This document shows positions 9,090 through 17,878 of a DNA stretch of 64,000 nt, piece after piece. The DNA is from Rivularia sp. MS3 (GTDB taxonomy: Bacteria > Cyanobacteriota > Cyanobacteriia > Cyanobacteriales > Nostocaceae). The stretch covers positions 62,001 to 126,000 of the forward strand of contig JAHCMI010000011.1 in assembly GCA_019192545.1 (NCBI GenBank), written 5' to 3'. The position numbers were made by a program, and so were the translations under genes. The notes below the pieces were generated by a model. The model was not told where the DNA came from. It was given only the letters and a program-made list of their open reading frames with translations, and made no database searches. Position 1 is the first letter of the stretch. Each line of letters opens with the position of its first letter.

Positions 9090-9361
9090 CTAGCATTCTT
9101 GTTATAAGCATCTAATAATGTTTGACAATTTTCATGTCCTAAAGGCTGTTGATTTTCTTGAGTAGAAGTGGGTAAGGATTCTGAGTGCGTTAACTTTTTT
9201 AGATCCGAACGAATATCGGTAGTAAGCGTTGCAATTAATGGTCGCATATTTGGAATTAAAGCAAACGAACCATACCCAGGACTTGCCATATCCAGCATAA
9301 ATACAATAAACACAGTACTGGTAATAAGAAAACTCGAATAGGGAACCCTTACCCAACTCAT
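9047..9361 (-). CDS. Small membrane protein of the transfer-like operon
   Basis: A 104-aa protein with one N-terminal hydrophobic segment (about 9-27) and a soluble tail. I do not recognise a family. The start is well supported: an AGGAGG Shine-Dalgarno lies inside the last codons of the upstream gene, only 3 bp separate the two, and its 3' end overlaps the next gene. This tight packing marks it as a genuine operon member and not a shadow. Confidence 0.6.
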   Translation of the reverse strand: MSWVRVPYSSFLITSTVFIVFMLDMASPGYGSFALIPNMRPLIATLTTDIRSDLKKLTHSESLPTSTQENQQPLGHENCQTLLDAYNKNARCHFNPKNYSNISQ

Positions 9362-9364
9362 GTT

Positions 9365-10030
9365 CTACTTCCTCCTCACAGGTTGATATTGACCATTCCC
9401 AGTCCAATTAGTCAAAGGTAAAGTTGTCTGTTTTGGCTGCTGCACATTAACAGATGGTTGTTGCCAATTATTAGATTCAACGTTCTGTAAACGTACAGCC
9501 CTATCTAAACTATCTCCGGCACCTGTAGCAACTTGACCAAACCCATTCCAAACACCATTCGCAACGGGTTTACTAGCATTAACAACACCATGACCAAATC
9601 GGACTGGGGTTGAAGTATTCTGCGGTAATTGTCGAGGATTACGAGTTGCAATTAGTCCACCCAAAAAAAATTGAGCGACCCAAGAACCGACAACCAAGGT
9701 ACCGATACTCATGCTCCAAAAAGCAAAAGAACGCCAAGGTTTAAAAGGATTAGTATGATTTGCAACTGTACCCAAAGTTCCAATTGCAGCACCCGCTCCA
9801 TTCTCCATAGCCGGAGTTACGCCACGACTGTAATTTTGGCTCCAGTTATAAGCTTTTCTTGCATAACGTCCTGCATTGTATGCTCGATTATCCCATCTAC
9901 TACCATCAGAATAGTGGTTCTCATAATCATCATTGAATTCAGAATAATTCGCGTCAATCACACGGGTGTCTAAATCATGACCTTCTCTTAATTGTGGTAA
10001 ATTCCTTCCTCTCAATTGTTTTCTAACCAT
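9365..10030 (-). CDS. Membrane protein of the transfer-like operon, unknown family
   Basis: The 221-aa protein has an acidic, Tyr/Asn-rich N-terminal region (about 25-65), a central hydrophobic segment (about 100-127, 'SFAFWSMSIGTLVVGSWVAQFFLGGLI' in part) and a Gln/Asn-rich polar C-terminus. The ATG at 10030 has AGGAG upstream. I know no family for it. It lies directly after the P-loop ATPase gene and may form part of a membrane channel or scaffold. Confidence 0.6.
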   Translation of the reverse strand: MVRKQLRGRNLPQLREGHDLDTRVIDANYSEFNDDYENHYSDGSRWDNRAYNAGRYARKAYNWSQNYSRGVTPAMENGAGAAIGTLGTVANHTNPFKPWRSFAFWSMSIGTLVVGSWVAQFFLGGLIATRNPRQLPQNTSTPVRFGHGVVNASKPVANGVWNGFGQVATGAGDSLDRAVRLQNVESNNWQQPSVNVQQPKQTTLPLTNWTGNGQYQPVRRK

Positions 10031-10089
10031 TTTGGCTCCTAAAAAATTAGTTAAAGTATCTAAACAAGCAATTCTACTCTCGGTTAAGG

Positions 10090-11472
10090 CTAATTATTTT
10101 TATCTCCATCAGAACCCCATATATCCTCCTTTTCAATTAGTTTTTGACGAAACTGTTCGGTATCTGTGACTGATGATGAACTGTCTTCTGACTGTGTATT
10201 CTTAGCTGTAGCAGGAAGATACAAATACTGAGGACAGTATTTTTGGACGAGTTGGATGTAGTTATATCGGTCTTTTCCATCAATTCGAGTTGCAGGTGGT
10301 CCTTGCATCCAAGAGGGAATTTCGATTCTTGCTTTTCCTCTTTCTCCTCCATCAGGACGAATCAAATAAGCCCAACCCGCGCAGCGTTTATTACCTTCAA
10401 TATTAGTGTCAGTAATGGCTTGGGCATATAACCACACTATGGCATCTTTGATGGTTTGCGATTTACCCGCGAGAGCCTTTGCACCACCTAACATAGCTTG
10501 CGTATCGCCGTGACTGGCAAAGGATACGGACATATTTGCTTGTCGCAAAAATTGCACTACTGCTTCCCAGAACTTGGGCATAACAGTAGAATCAATCGTG
10601 TCTATTTCGCTGGAATAATTTGACATTTCATCAAGCGATAGATGCAGGTGATAATCATCAAACGGTTCGTACTCCTTTGTTTCATCGCCAGCTTCTGCGA
10701 TTCTCCAAAATGCAATACGGGTAAATTCACGGATGGCATTGGTAGCTTCGAGAAACTTGTAACCGCGTCCAAAAACCTTAATACCTTTCCACTGTTGACC
10801 TTTAGCGAATGGGTTGACCATCCACACCAAATGACCAAGCCTTATGTGTTCGGCAATTAGATAACCAAGTTTTGACGTTTTACCACTACCTTTTTCTTTA
10901 CCAACAATTCCAACCGTATTTTCATAGACTAAAGATTTAACCAACTCATATTTATCGGATGAGCTACTTTGTGGTTTGAATTCGCCTAACAAATCGCAAT
11001 CATTGGACAATGACTCAGGTAATCCACCTGTTTGGTAAAAATTTGGTACTTCAATAGGTGTAAACTTTTCAGCATCTTCTGAATCATTTTTCGATTGAAT
11101 TTGCTTGGGTACTGAGGTATATGCTGGTGGTTCATAATTGTTTTGTAATGGCGGGATTGATTGAGAATTATTCAGCATGGGAACTGCACTCTCGACATTT
11201 TGAGAGGGAGCCAATAAAAACTGAGCTTGTGTACTCTGTTTTTTGTCAGCTAATCCCCAAAATACTAAGCTCGAAGTTCCTAGTACAGCAATAACACCAC
11301 CACCAAATCGCAGAAAAGATTTTGCTGGTTCTGGCATTTCCACTTCTACAACTTGCTGCTGGGTGGAATATGGTGTTGCTGATTGTTGAATTATGTTTGT
11401 ACTAAAGCTGCTAGTAAACATCCAACCTCCGACCAGCAGAGGTATAGGTGCAAATATTAATTTACTGGGCAT
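10090..11472 (-). CDS. VirD4/TraD-like P-loop ATPase (coupling-protein-like)
   Basis: The 460-aa protein has two N-terminal membrane segments (about 3-25 and 55-80) and a cytoplasmic ATPase domain. Walker A is 'GIVGKEKGSGKTSKLG' (about 182-197) and Walker B is 'LHLSLDEM' (about 272-279). A sensor-like 'VSFASHGD' follows. Two N-terminal helices plus a P-loop motor is the topology of type IV coupling proteins that pump DNA through a pore. The start at 11472 is preferred over an upstream alternative because it has AGGGGGTAGAG in front and the ATG overlaps the previous stop codon by 11 bp. No relaxase or VirB4 gene is visible nearby, so DNA transfer is inferred. Confidence 0.65.
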   Translation of the reverse strand: MPSKLIFAPIPLLVGGWMFTSSFSTNIIQQSATPYSTQQQVVEVEMPEPAKSFLRFGGGVIAVLGTSSLVFWGLADKKQSTQAQFLLAPSQNVESAVPMLNNSQSIPPLQNNYEPPAYTSVPKQIQSKNDSEDAEKFTPIEVPNFYQTGGLPESLSNDCDLLGEFKPQSSSSDKYELVKSLVYENTVGIVGKEKGSGKTSKLGYLIAEHIRLGHLVWMVNPFAKGQQWKGIKVFGRGYKFLEATNAIREFTRIAFWRIAEAGDETKEYEPFDDYHLHLSLDEMSNYSSEIDTIDSTVMPKFWEAVVQFLRQANMSVSFASHGDTQAMLGGAKALAGKSQTIKDAIVWLYAQAITDTNIEGNKRCAGWAYLIRPDGGERGKARIEIPSWMQGPPATRIDGKDRYNYIQLVQKYCPQYLYLPATAKNTQSEDSSSSVTDTEQFRQKLIEKEDIWGSDGDKNN

Positions 11473-12409
11473 CTCTACCCCCTGGTAGTTTTGGTGATGT
11501 TTCTGGTTTGGTTGATGGAGTCGCAGGGGTTGGTTCTGGTTTATCTTGCTGATAATCAGATATTTGTGCATCACGAGGACTTGCTTTGTTTCCAAACCAA
11601 TCCGTATTTTCAAGTTCCGATGCAACCGGACTTAAGCCTTTGACACGCAAAGATTCCAACATAGCAGCTTTTACTTCAGATAAACGAAGTCGCGTATTCT
11701 GGGCAATCGTTACCAAGTTGAATCGCTGTGTTGTTTCTCTTCTACTATTGGAGATAATATTCAGCTTGACCAAACCACTGGCGGCTAATTCTGCTGAATC
11801 TATTGGAATAGTTACCCAAGAACCTGTACTGGGGTCAACATATTTTAATTTTGCTTCTTTCCCTGATGCTCCAAGATTAATCCGTTTCAAAGCTTCAATT
11901 TCAAAGCCGTGATTAATGACTTCTTCATGCTGGTTGTAAGCTGGATTTTGGGGGTTATTTTGACTGGCAATAACGAAGTTGCCATACCTTGCACTCGCTT
12001 CTAAAACCACAGCTTGCAATAAGCCAGGATTACTGACTAAGCCGGAACTATAATCATTGCGGGTCAAATATTCTCGGAAGTTGCTGTCAGCCGCATCTAA
12101 ATTTTGGGACTTTTGCAACAGTTCAGAGTATGCTTCTTGGGATGGGTTCAGTTCTTTCGAGCGTTGACCAGATAAAACCGTTGCAATTGCAGCAATCACA
12201 ACTAAAATTACTGTTGCAACAAAAATCGACACCAGCCAAGGGTTAGTTAGCAAGGAATCTAAGCTTCCAGATTTAATACTTTTGATTAACCCATGTGTCG
12301 CAGCAGTATCTTGAAGTCCGTGCGGATTTGGCACCCATACAGAGTCAAAATCATCTTCGTTGTTTTGATTGTTTTGTATTTGCGGTTGTTGATGTTGAGT
12401 TCTCATCAT
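11462..12409 (-). CDS. Single-pass membrane protein, VirB8-like topology
   Basis: The 315-aa protein has a cytoplasmic N-terminus of about 60 residues, one membrane segment (about 63-84, 'VSIFVATVILVVIAAIATVL') and a roughly 230-aa extracytoplasmic domain ending in a Pro/Lys-rich tail. This layout resembles VirB8/TrbF-type scaffold proteins, but I see no diagnostic motif, so the family is open. The second ATG at 12406 is slightly better placed relative to the GAGG. The 3' end overlaps the ATPase start by 11 bp, so the two proteins are likely co-translated and may interact. Confidence 0.55.
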   Translation of the reverse strand: MMRTQHQQPQIQNNQNNEDDFDSVWVPNPHGLQDTAATHGLIKSIKSGSLDSLLTNPWLVSIFVATVILVVIAAIATVLSGQRSKELNPSQEAYSELLQKSQNLDAADSNFREYLTRNDYSSGLVSNPGLLQAVVLEASARYGNFVIASQNNPQNPAYNQHEEVINHGFEIEALKRINLGASGKEAKLKYVDPSTGSWVTIPIDSAELAASGLVKLNIISNSRRETTQRFNLVTIAQNTRLRLSEVKAAMLESLRVKGLSPVASELENTDWFGNKASPRDAQISDYQQDKPEPTPATPSTKPETSPKLPGGRDAQ

Positions 12410-12605
12410 TCCTCAATACCTCTTTCCTGTAGTGCCTCAAGATTATTGCTGCGATAATTCCCCCCAAAATAGTTCCACTAATCCCACCAGCCATTATTTT
12501 GATAAAAACTGGTTTTGGTGGAGAAGTTATAGAAACAGTAATTGTTGCAACGCTACTAGTTGTCGTGATTGCCGCAGTTGTTGCAACAAATCCCGCTTCA
12601 GTCAT
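12351..12605 (-). CDS. Small membrane protein, transfer-like operon
   Basis: An 84-aa protein with a Thr/Ser-rich N-terminus (about 1-30) that is fairly hydrophobic, and a second Gly/Ile-rich membrane segment (about 37-57) followed by a basic, polar tail. It overlaps the start of the next gene by 59 bp. No family is recognised. An overlapping plus-strand frame (12499-12810) is rejected as a shadow because it would interrupt the operon. Confidence 0.5.
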   Translation of the reverse strand: MTEAGFVATTAAITTTSSVATITVSITSPPKPVFIKIMAGGISGTILGGIIAAIILRHYRKEVLRNDENSTSTTANTKQSKQRR

Positions 12606-12703
12606 AAAGTTAGCTATGGTTCGACGGTCATTAAAGAAGGCTTTATTAATGGTTGGCGCGATTGCTTGTACGGTTGCGGTTGCTAATTTAGGTGCAACTT
12701 CAA

Positions 12704-13333
12704 CTACTTCTTCGACGACGGGGATGTTGATGTATTGGTCTTCTGTCTTGAAGGTAACGCTGTCTTTCGAGATGCTGCTAACATCGGATGTTCTTGTTCC
12801 TCCCAGTTGATTGAATTTCCCAAAAAATTTTGCTCAAACTGAGTCTCAACAGCATCAAAAGCTTTATCAAAACCAGCAACTGTTTGATTTTGATTGATAG
12901 ATGATGCTTCCGTACCGTTCATAATCAAATCCTGAGTTTGGCGCAGAAAAGCTTCTCTAAACAATGCATAGCCAACCTCAGAGATGGATTGAGATTTTAA
13001 AAGCAGCTGATATAAATCATAGTGGTAGCTGCCAGGATTTAATTCTTCTGGTGAAGTACCAATACGTTGTTTGAAAAATTCATCTAAGTTGAATCTTTCA
13101 CCCAAAGTTTGTTGTTGAGCTTGGGCTTCTTTTTGTAATTGTTGTAGCTCTAACAATCCTTGTTCTATGGTTATTTGTTGATTTTTACAAGCTCCAATAA
13201 ACTCTTGAATTTTCTGTTTATCATTTGGTGTAACTGCGTTTTTAACAATTTCAATCTTCAATACCTGACAAATCGATTTAAGTTGCTCTAATGGTATTTC
13301 AAGCTGCTGTGCCACCAAAGTTAAATTCATCAT
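12704..13333 (-). CDS. Soluble protein of the transfer-like operon, unknown family
   Basis: About 209 aa. Start at the ATG at 13333, which has GAGGA eight bases upstream and overlaps the end of the preceding gene by 35 bp. The N-terminus ('LTLVAQQLEIPLEQLKSICQVLKIEI') resembles a small helix-turn-helix or translation-factor N-domain fold, followed by a Gln-rich helical stretch (about 58-85). No membrane segment is present. It could be a DNA-binding partner of the next-upstream regulator. Unknown function. Confidence 0.55.
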   Translation of the reverse strand: MMNLTLVAQQLEIPLEQLKSICQVLKIEIVKNAVTPNDKQKIQEFIGACKNQQITIEQGLLELQQLQKEAQAQQQTLGERFNLDEFFKQRIGTSPEELNPGSYHYDLYQLLLKSQSISEVGYALFREAFLRQTQDLIMNGTEASSINQNQTVAGFDKAFDAVETQFEQNFLGNSINWEEQEHPMLAASRKTALPSRQKTNTSTSPSSKK

Positions 13334-13691
13334 TGTCAATTTCCTCTTCTAATTTTTCAACTAAAATCTGTACCAAAAAATGAGCTTTTTCTTCTGTCGT
13401 TAAGAACTCCGTAACAAATTGACGCAAGCTCATACGCCGTACTGAAGCAATATACTTTCTCAAACCACCCATTCCTAAAACAGTATCTATGTAAGCATCT
13501 TGCTGAACGCGCAGAAATTTATAGGCGATGTAGAAATCAGCTAAAGCTTCGAGTTCATCACAACTAAAATAAGTTGCCTTTTTTGGTGGTGTAAGTCCAG
13601 CCCATAAACACCAGTTCTTAACTGTTTGAAGGCTAACGTTACATTTTTTAGCCAATGTACTTTGGGTATAAAGTCGCTGAATATTTTTCAT
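13299..13691 (-). CDS. MerR-like helix-turn-helix protein, first gene of the transfer-like operon
   Basis: About 130 aa from the ATG at 13691; a TTG nine codons upstream is an alternative. The N-terminus 'YTQSTLAKKCNVSLQTVKNWCLWAGL' fits a MerR/HTH_17-type DNA-binding helix-turn-helix. A helical C-terminal half is rich in Glu. As the first gene of the minus-strand operon it may regulate the module, reading from the 375-bp region shared with the divergent reverse transcriptase. Confidence 0.55.
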   Translation of the reverse strand: MKNIQRLYTQSTLAKKCNVSLQTVKNWCLWAGLTPPKKATYFSCDELEALADFYIAYKFLRVQQDAYIDTVLGMGGLRKYIASVRRMSLRQFVTEFLTTEEKAHFLVQILVEKLEEEIDNDEFNFGGTAA

Positions 13692-14066
13692 GCCTTCTTC
13701 ATCCCAATTCGTTTTCAACTACTAGTGAGGTGCAACTTGAATTCAAGTTTAGTTGAATTGCAGTTGCGCTACGTTTACGATATTTACTATTAAACCTGAT
13801 GTTTATAAACTAGAAGCTATATTCCCGCAATTTCAGGATAATTCAAAATTTGATAAATCTTATTTTGCCTTGAAATTAAAATATAAATTAGTTGATTTCA
13901 TATGAAACAGGTAATTATTATCTAAATTAATACTAATAATTATTATTTTCTTCCACGAAAGGTAATTAATATTTGAAAGTAACTTGAATAGCAGGAATGG
14001 TAATGTTACGATAAGCGGTTGGATATAGGATAAAAACAGCTTAAGAGAATAGAGATTTTTTTATAA
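13692..14066. other. Divergent intergenic region upstream of the reverse transcriptase
   Basis: A very AT-rich 375-bp stretch between the divergent operon and the reverse transcriptase. Visible elements are the related motifs TTGAATTCAA and TTGAATT near 13738-13762 and a TTCATATGAA palindrome near 13898. Promoters for both directions must lie here. An RT-associated noncoding RNA could lie here too, but I see no clear msr/msd-like fold. Confidence 0.4.
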
Positions 14067-15635
14067 ATGAACAAAACTGATTTAATCAAGAGAGGATATT
14101 TTCCTAAAGAGCTTCCACCTCCTTTTAATACAATATTGCTTGCCGACTTAGCTTTATCAAGTAAAACACTATTAAATAACTGCTCTAAAAAACCTACGAA
14201 ACTTTATTATCATAATCATATTAGATATGGTTCGCTTAGAAGAAAATTAGGTATTCCTAATCCAGCATATTTTTTACAGCTTTGCGATGTAATACATGAA
14301 AAATGGGCTGAAATTCAACAAATAATAAGTAAATCAAAATATTCAAAGAGTAAACCTATATATACGCCATTACCTCAGCGCAATCGTTCTATATTTCCTG
14401 CGCTTGAATTTGGTCTAATTCCTGTTGAACGAGCTAAAAATAGAATTGCCGGACGATACATATTACAAACAGATATTTCCCAATTTTATCAATCAATTTA
14501 TACCCATAGTATTCCTTGGGCTGTACATGGAAAAAAAACTGCAAAGAAACACCGTGAGGTTACAAGCAAGTATTTTGGGAACAAACTAGATAAATTGCTG
14601 CAAAACAGTCAGGACGGTCAAACATTAGGAATTCCTATTGGTCCCGATACTTCACTCGTTGTTGCAGAATTACTACTTTGTACTGCGGATGTGGAATTAG
14701 AGAAGCGGTTAAAAAATACTTGCGCTTACCCGTTTAAAGGGTTTCGTTATAGTGATGATTATGAATTCACTTTTCAAAATCTTTCAGATGCAGAATCGGC
14801 TTTAAGTCAAATTCAGCAGGTTTTGTTTGAATTTGAATTGGCTCTTAATCCAGATAAAACTAAGATAATTGAGTTACCTTGTTCTTTAGATTCTACATGG
14901 GTTTTAGAATTATCGGAATATAAGTTTAATGACAAGAAATCAACCCAAATGCAGGATATTGTTCGCTATTTTGATAGAACCTTTCAATTATTAAATGAAT
15001 TCCCTAAAGAACCTGTACTCAAATATGCAGTATCGCGAATTAGTAAGCTAAATAATCTTCATCCAGATAATTGGCCTCTTCTAGAAAGTTTGTTACTACA
15101 GTCAATTACGATAGACCCTAGTACTTTACGTGACTCACTTTCTATCATCCAAGATAAACAAGGTAATAAACAAAAGAATAAATTCAAAATTGACTTAAAG
15201 TCTTTAGAAGAAATTTTAAATTTTCAAATTTCAAGATATGCGACACTTGGGTATAGCAGTGAGGTAGCTTGGGCTATTTGGTCAGCGATTGTGTTTAATT
15301 TACCAATTAGCAAACTCGCTGCTGAATCAATTTCTCAAATGTCCGATTCAGTTGTAGCACTTTTAGCTTTAGATGCACGCAGACGCGGACAAATTAATGA
15401 GGGTTTAGATACAAGTAAATGGGAGCAATTCTTATCAAAAGAAGAACTTTATGGCGAACAATGGTTACTTTCATATGAAGCCAACCGGCAAGGATACTTA
15501 TCTGGAACAGAAGATTATGTAGCGTCTGATTCTTGGTTTTTTCAATTAAAAAACGCTGGAGTTGCATTTTATGATATAAATGCTCCGCTTATTATTCCTC
15601 CTAATGAGAATAGCGGACCTTCCGGTGAAGATTAA
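14067..15635 (+). CDS. Reverse transcriptase of the Abi/UG (defence) type
   Basis: The 522-aa protein has an N-terminal RT domain and a long helical C-terminal region (about 290-522). Motif A is 'YILQTDISQFYQSIYTH' (Asp about 136), motif B is 'GIPIGPDTSLVVAELLL' (about 188-204), the catalytic box is 'RYSDDYEF' (about 227-234), and motif D is 'LNPDKTKI' (about 260-267). There is no maturase, endonuclease or Cas1 domain, so it is not a group II intron or CRISPR RT. The 'SIYTHSIPWAxxG' stretch and the helical tail fit the unknown-group and abortive-infection RTs that act in phage defence. Its defence-zone position agrees. The exact subgroup is uncertain. Confidence 0.8.
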   Translation: MNKTDLIKRGYFPKELPPPFNTILLADLALSSKTLLNNCSKKPTKLYYHNHIRYGSLRRKLGIPNPAYFLQLCDVIHEKWAEIQQIISKSKYSKSKPIYTPLPQRNRSIFPALEFGLIPVERAKNRIAGRYILQTDISQFYQSIYTHSIPWAVHGKKTAKKHREVTSKYFGNKLDKLLQNSQDGQTLGIPIGPDTSLVVAELLLCTADVELEKRLKNTCAYPFKGFRYSDDYEFTFQNLSDAESALSQIQQVLFEFELALNPDKTKIIELPCSLDSTWVLELSEYKFNDKKSTQMQDIVRYFDRTFQLLNEFPKEPVLKYAVSRISKLNNLHPDNWPLLESLLLQSITIDPSTLRDSLSIIQDKQGNKQKNKFKIDLKSLEEILNFQISRYATLGYSSEVAWAIWSAIVFNLPISKLAAESISQMSDSVVALLALDARRRGQINEGLDTSKWEQFLSKEELYGEQWLLSYEANRQGYLSGTEDYVASDSWFFQLKNAGVAFYDINAPLIIPPNENSGPSGED

Positions 15636-15719
15636 TATTTCAACAGTCAATCTATTGATTAAAAAGTTCCAATTCTATAAGTATTTTTATATATTTTTAT
15701 TTATTAAATATTATCTTAA

Positions 15720-16586
15720 CTAATTCTCTGTTTCCATATTACAGCGTTCGCAAGCAGCCATTAACTCTTCTTTAAGGCGTTCGCGTATAACTAAAGGCGA
15801 CACAATTGCAATTTTTGACGCATCTGGCAAAATTTCTCTAATAAACCAATAAGTGCTAAAAATTTTTCTTACTACTTTTCGGGTTGGCTCTTTACCAGGT
15901 AATAATTCACTGATTATATCTTCATTTCTAGTTTTATAAGAAACAGCTAATCTACCGAACAAGCGCATTTCTACTTCGATATAATCTAAGTCGGGACACC
16001 ACGAATCAGAAATTGGTGTAATACCTGCTTCTGAAATTCTATCTAAACGCAAACTCCAGTTGTGAATTAGTTCCGGTATGTCTAAGTTCCTTTCTGTTTC
16101 TTCACACCAACAATCAAGATATTGACGTTGCTCGTGAGGGGCAACTTTAGCATGGCGAACGGTAAAATTTAACCAACGTCCTCTTGCATCTTGATAGGAT
16201 AGCTGAAATGATTGTTGACGACGAATGTAACGGTTAATCTCTATACGCCAAGATGGTGGCGGGTTTTCTTTGAAGCGTTCTATTTCTTTTCGTAAAGGCA
16301 AAGATAGTTCGCTACGTTCTAAAAGTAAATCGGCAACTACTAAAGCTTCTTCGAGTTTACCAGCATCAACTAAAGCATCTACAGCTTGCTTAAGTGTCGT
16401 AATAAGTATTTCTGACCAGTTATTGTTAGCAGCAATAACTAACTTACGACGAGCAATTGCTTCTACTAGTTTTGAAATATTCGGGCGATCGCCCCATTTC
16501 ATTCCAAATTCTAGGGCGATTTTTTCTAATTGAGCTTTATCTAAATCCGACACGGAAAGGTTTATAGAGCGATTTTTTTTATTCAC
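15720..16586 (-). CDS. WYL-domain transcriptional regulator
   Basis: The 288-aa protein starts at a GTG. The N-terminus (about 1-50) resembles a ribbon-helix-helix or HTH-like DNA-binding segment. A helical middle follows. The C-terminal half (about 125-285) is a WYL domain, seen in 'FQLSYQDARGRWLNFTV', 'QYLDCWCEE' and 'WSLRLDRI'. WYL proteins sense nucleotides or nucleic acid ends and often repress defence operons. It is divergent from the MBL gene over a 104-bp region that carries repeated TCACAAA half-sites, and it converges on the reverse transcriptase. Regulation of the MBL-E2/E1/JAB operon is inferred from this position. Confidence 0.75.
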   Translation of the reverse strand: MNKKNRSINLSVSDLDKAQLEKIALEFGMKWGDRPNISKLVEAIARRKLVIAANNNWSEILITTLKQAVDALVDAGKLEEALVVADLLLERSELSLPLRKEIERFKENPPPSWRIEINRYIRRQQSFQLSYQDARGRWLNFTVRHAKVAPHEQRQYLDCWCEETERNLDIPELIHNWSLRLDRISEAGITPISDSWCPDLDYIEVEMRLFGRLAVSYKTRNEDIISELLPGKEPTRKVVRKIFSTYWFIREILPDASKIAIVSPLVIRERLKEELMAACERCNMETEN

Positions 16587-16591
16587 GGTGA

Positions 16592-16687
16592 TTCACAAAA
16601 AAGTGTGCGTATACTTTGTGAGGATGATTTCGTAAATTTAATGTTTTACGTGCCATAATTGTTACATGAAGCAAACTTACTCACAAA
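16592..16687. promoter_or_regulatory. Divergent promoter region with TCACAAA operator-like half-sites
   Basis: The region between the WYL gene and the MBL gene holds TTCACAAA (16592-16599), TTTGTGAG (16615-16622) and CTCACAAA (16680-16687). The last two form an inverted pair about 57 bp apart; the first two form a close inverted pair over 31 bp. Repeats of one half-site around a divergent regulator promoter suggest operators for the WYL protein. Confidence 0.4.
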
Positions 16688-16690
16688 TTT

Positions 16691-17863
16691 ATGCTTATGG
16701 TAGCGACACTGAATTTCTTCCCGGTTGATAATGGTGATATGACGTTGATTGAGTTAGAAAGCGGTAAAACAATACTTATTGATGTAAATATTCGAGGGGC
16801 TGCCGACGACTCTAATGATTCAACCCCAGATGTAGCAAGAATGTTGCGCTCTAAATTAAAACCAGATAGTCAAGGGCGTTTATATGTAGATGTGTTTTTA
16901 CTTTCGCACCCTGACCAAGACCATTGCCGGGGTTTGGAGAAACATTTTCACTTGGGTTCTCCAGATACATACCGTAAATCAGAAGATAAAATCTTCATTC
17001 GAGAGATTTGGTCTTCGCCGATGGTATTCCGTCGTGCCTCAAGGACGCTGACTTTATGTGAAGATGCCAAAGCATTTAACACCGAAGCAAGACGACGGGT
17101 AAAGTATTTTAGAGAAAACTATTTTGCTGGAGTTGGAGATGGCAATAGCATCCAAATAATGGGCGAAGACGAAAATGGTAAAACTGATGATTTAGGTCAC
17201 ATTTTAGTAAGAGTTGGTGAATTGGTTACTGAAGTTAATCGAGTTGCAGATTCGGGTATGACAGCTCGACTGCTTGGTCCTTTACCTAAATTTGACAATG
17301 AAGAGCAAGAAGAAGCCTTGGCTAAAAATCGCTCAAGCGTGATTCTTCGTTTTGACCTAAAAAGTGGTATAAACCATGCTGCTTGTCGCTTTCTTGCTGC
17401 TGGTGATGCTGAAGTTGCAGTGTGGGAACGTCTATGGATAGAACATTATCAACATCCTGATTGGCTGCAATACGACATCCTCCAGACTCCCCATCATTGT
17501 TCTTGGCGTTCCTTGTCCCACGATAGTTGGAGCGAGTCGGGCAGACAAGCTAAAGTAAGTGAATATGCCAGACAGGCTCTTTCTCAAGGACGTTATGGCG
17601 CTGTGATTGTGGCAAGCTGTAAACCTATTAGCGCGAACGATTCCGACCCGCCGTGTATCGGTGCCAAACGAGAGTACGAAGCGATTGCTAAGAATGTATC
17701 TGGGTCATTCCAATGTACCGGAGAATATCCAACTAAAACATCCCCACGCATTATGGAATTTGAAATTGGAAGATATGGTACTAGATTAAAAAGTCTAATG
17801 ATGGGAGACTTGTCTTCACGTTCCCCTGTCATTATTACTCAGCAACCCCAGAGTCATGGATAA
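16691..17863 (+). CDS. ComEC-like metallo-beta-lactamase-fold hydrolase
   Basis: The 390-aa protein begins 'FFPVDNGDMTLIEL', typical of the first strands of ComEC/Rec2-type MBL domains. The metal site is 'LLSHPDQDHCRGL' (about 75-87), with Asp in place of the second His as in ComEC-like enzymes. Further ligands are likely 'AAGDAEV' (about 236-242) and 'QTPHHCSW' (about 264-271). It has no membrane segments, so it is soluble rather than a DNA uptake channel. It is 15 bp upstream of the E2-E1-JAB gene with a shared operon. The protein ends in Gly ('PQSHG'), of interest because bacterial E1/E2 enzymes can act on C-terminal glycines. Substrate unknown. Confidence 0.75.
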   Translation: MLMVATLNFFPVDNGDMTLIELESGKTILIDVNIRGAADDSNDSTPDVARMLRSKLKPDSQGRLYVDVFLLSHPDQDHCRGLEKHFHLGSPDTYRKSEDKIFIREIWSSPMVFRRASRTLTLCEDAKAFNTEARRRVKYFRENYFAGVGDGNSIQIMGEDENGKTDDLGHILVRVGELVTEVNRVADSGMTARLLGPLPKFDNEEQEEALAKNRSSVILRFDLKSGINHAACRFLAAGDAEVAVWERLWIEHYQHPDWLQYDILQTPHHCSWRSLSHDSWSESGRQAKVSEYARQALSQGRYGAVIVASCKPISANDSDPPCIGAKREYEAIAKNVSGSFQCTGEYPTKTSPRIMEFEIGRYGTRLKSLMMGDLSSRSPVIITQQPQSHG

Positions 17864-17878
17864 AGGAGCGTGTTTGTA

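Noticed and set aside
12499-12810. Plus-strand ORF of 103 codons
   Set aside because: Lies antisense to two supported operon genes with tight overlaps; hydrophobic composition is a mirror of the opposite strand.
13692-15635. Retron
   Set aside because: No msr/msd-like inverted repeat structure is visible upstream of the RT and the RT is longer than retron RTs, with a helical C-terminal extension.
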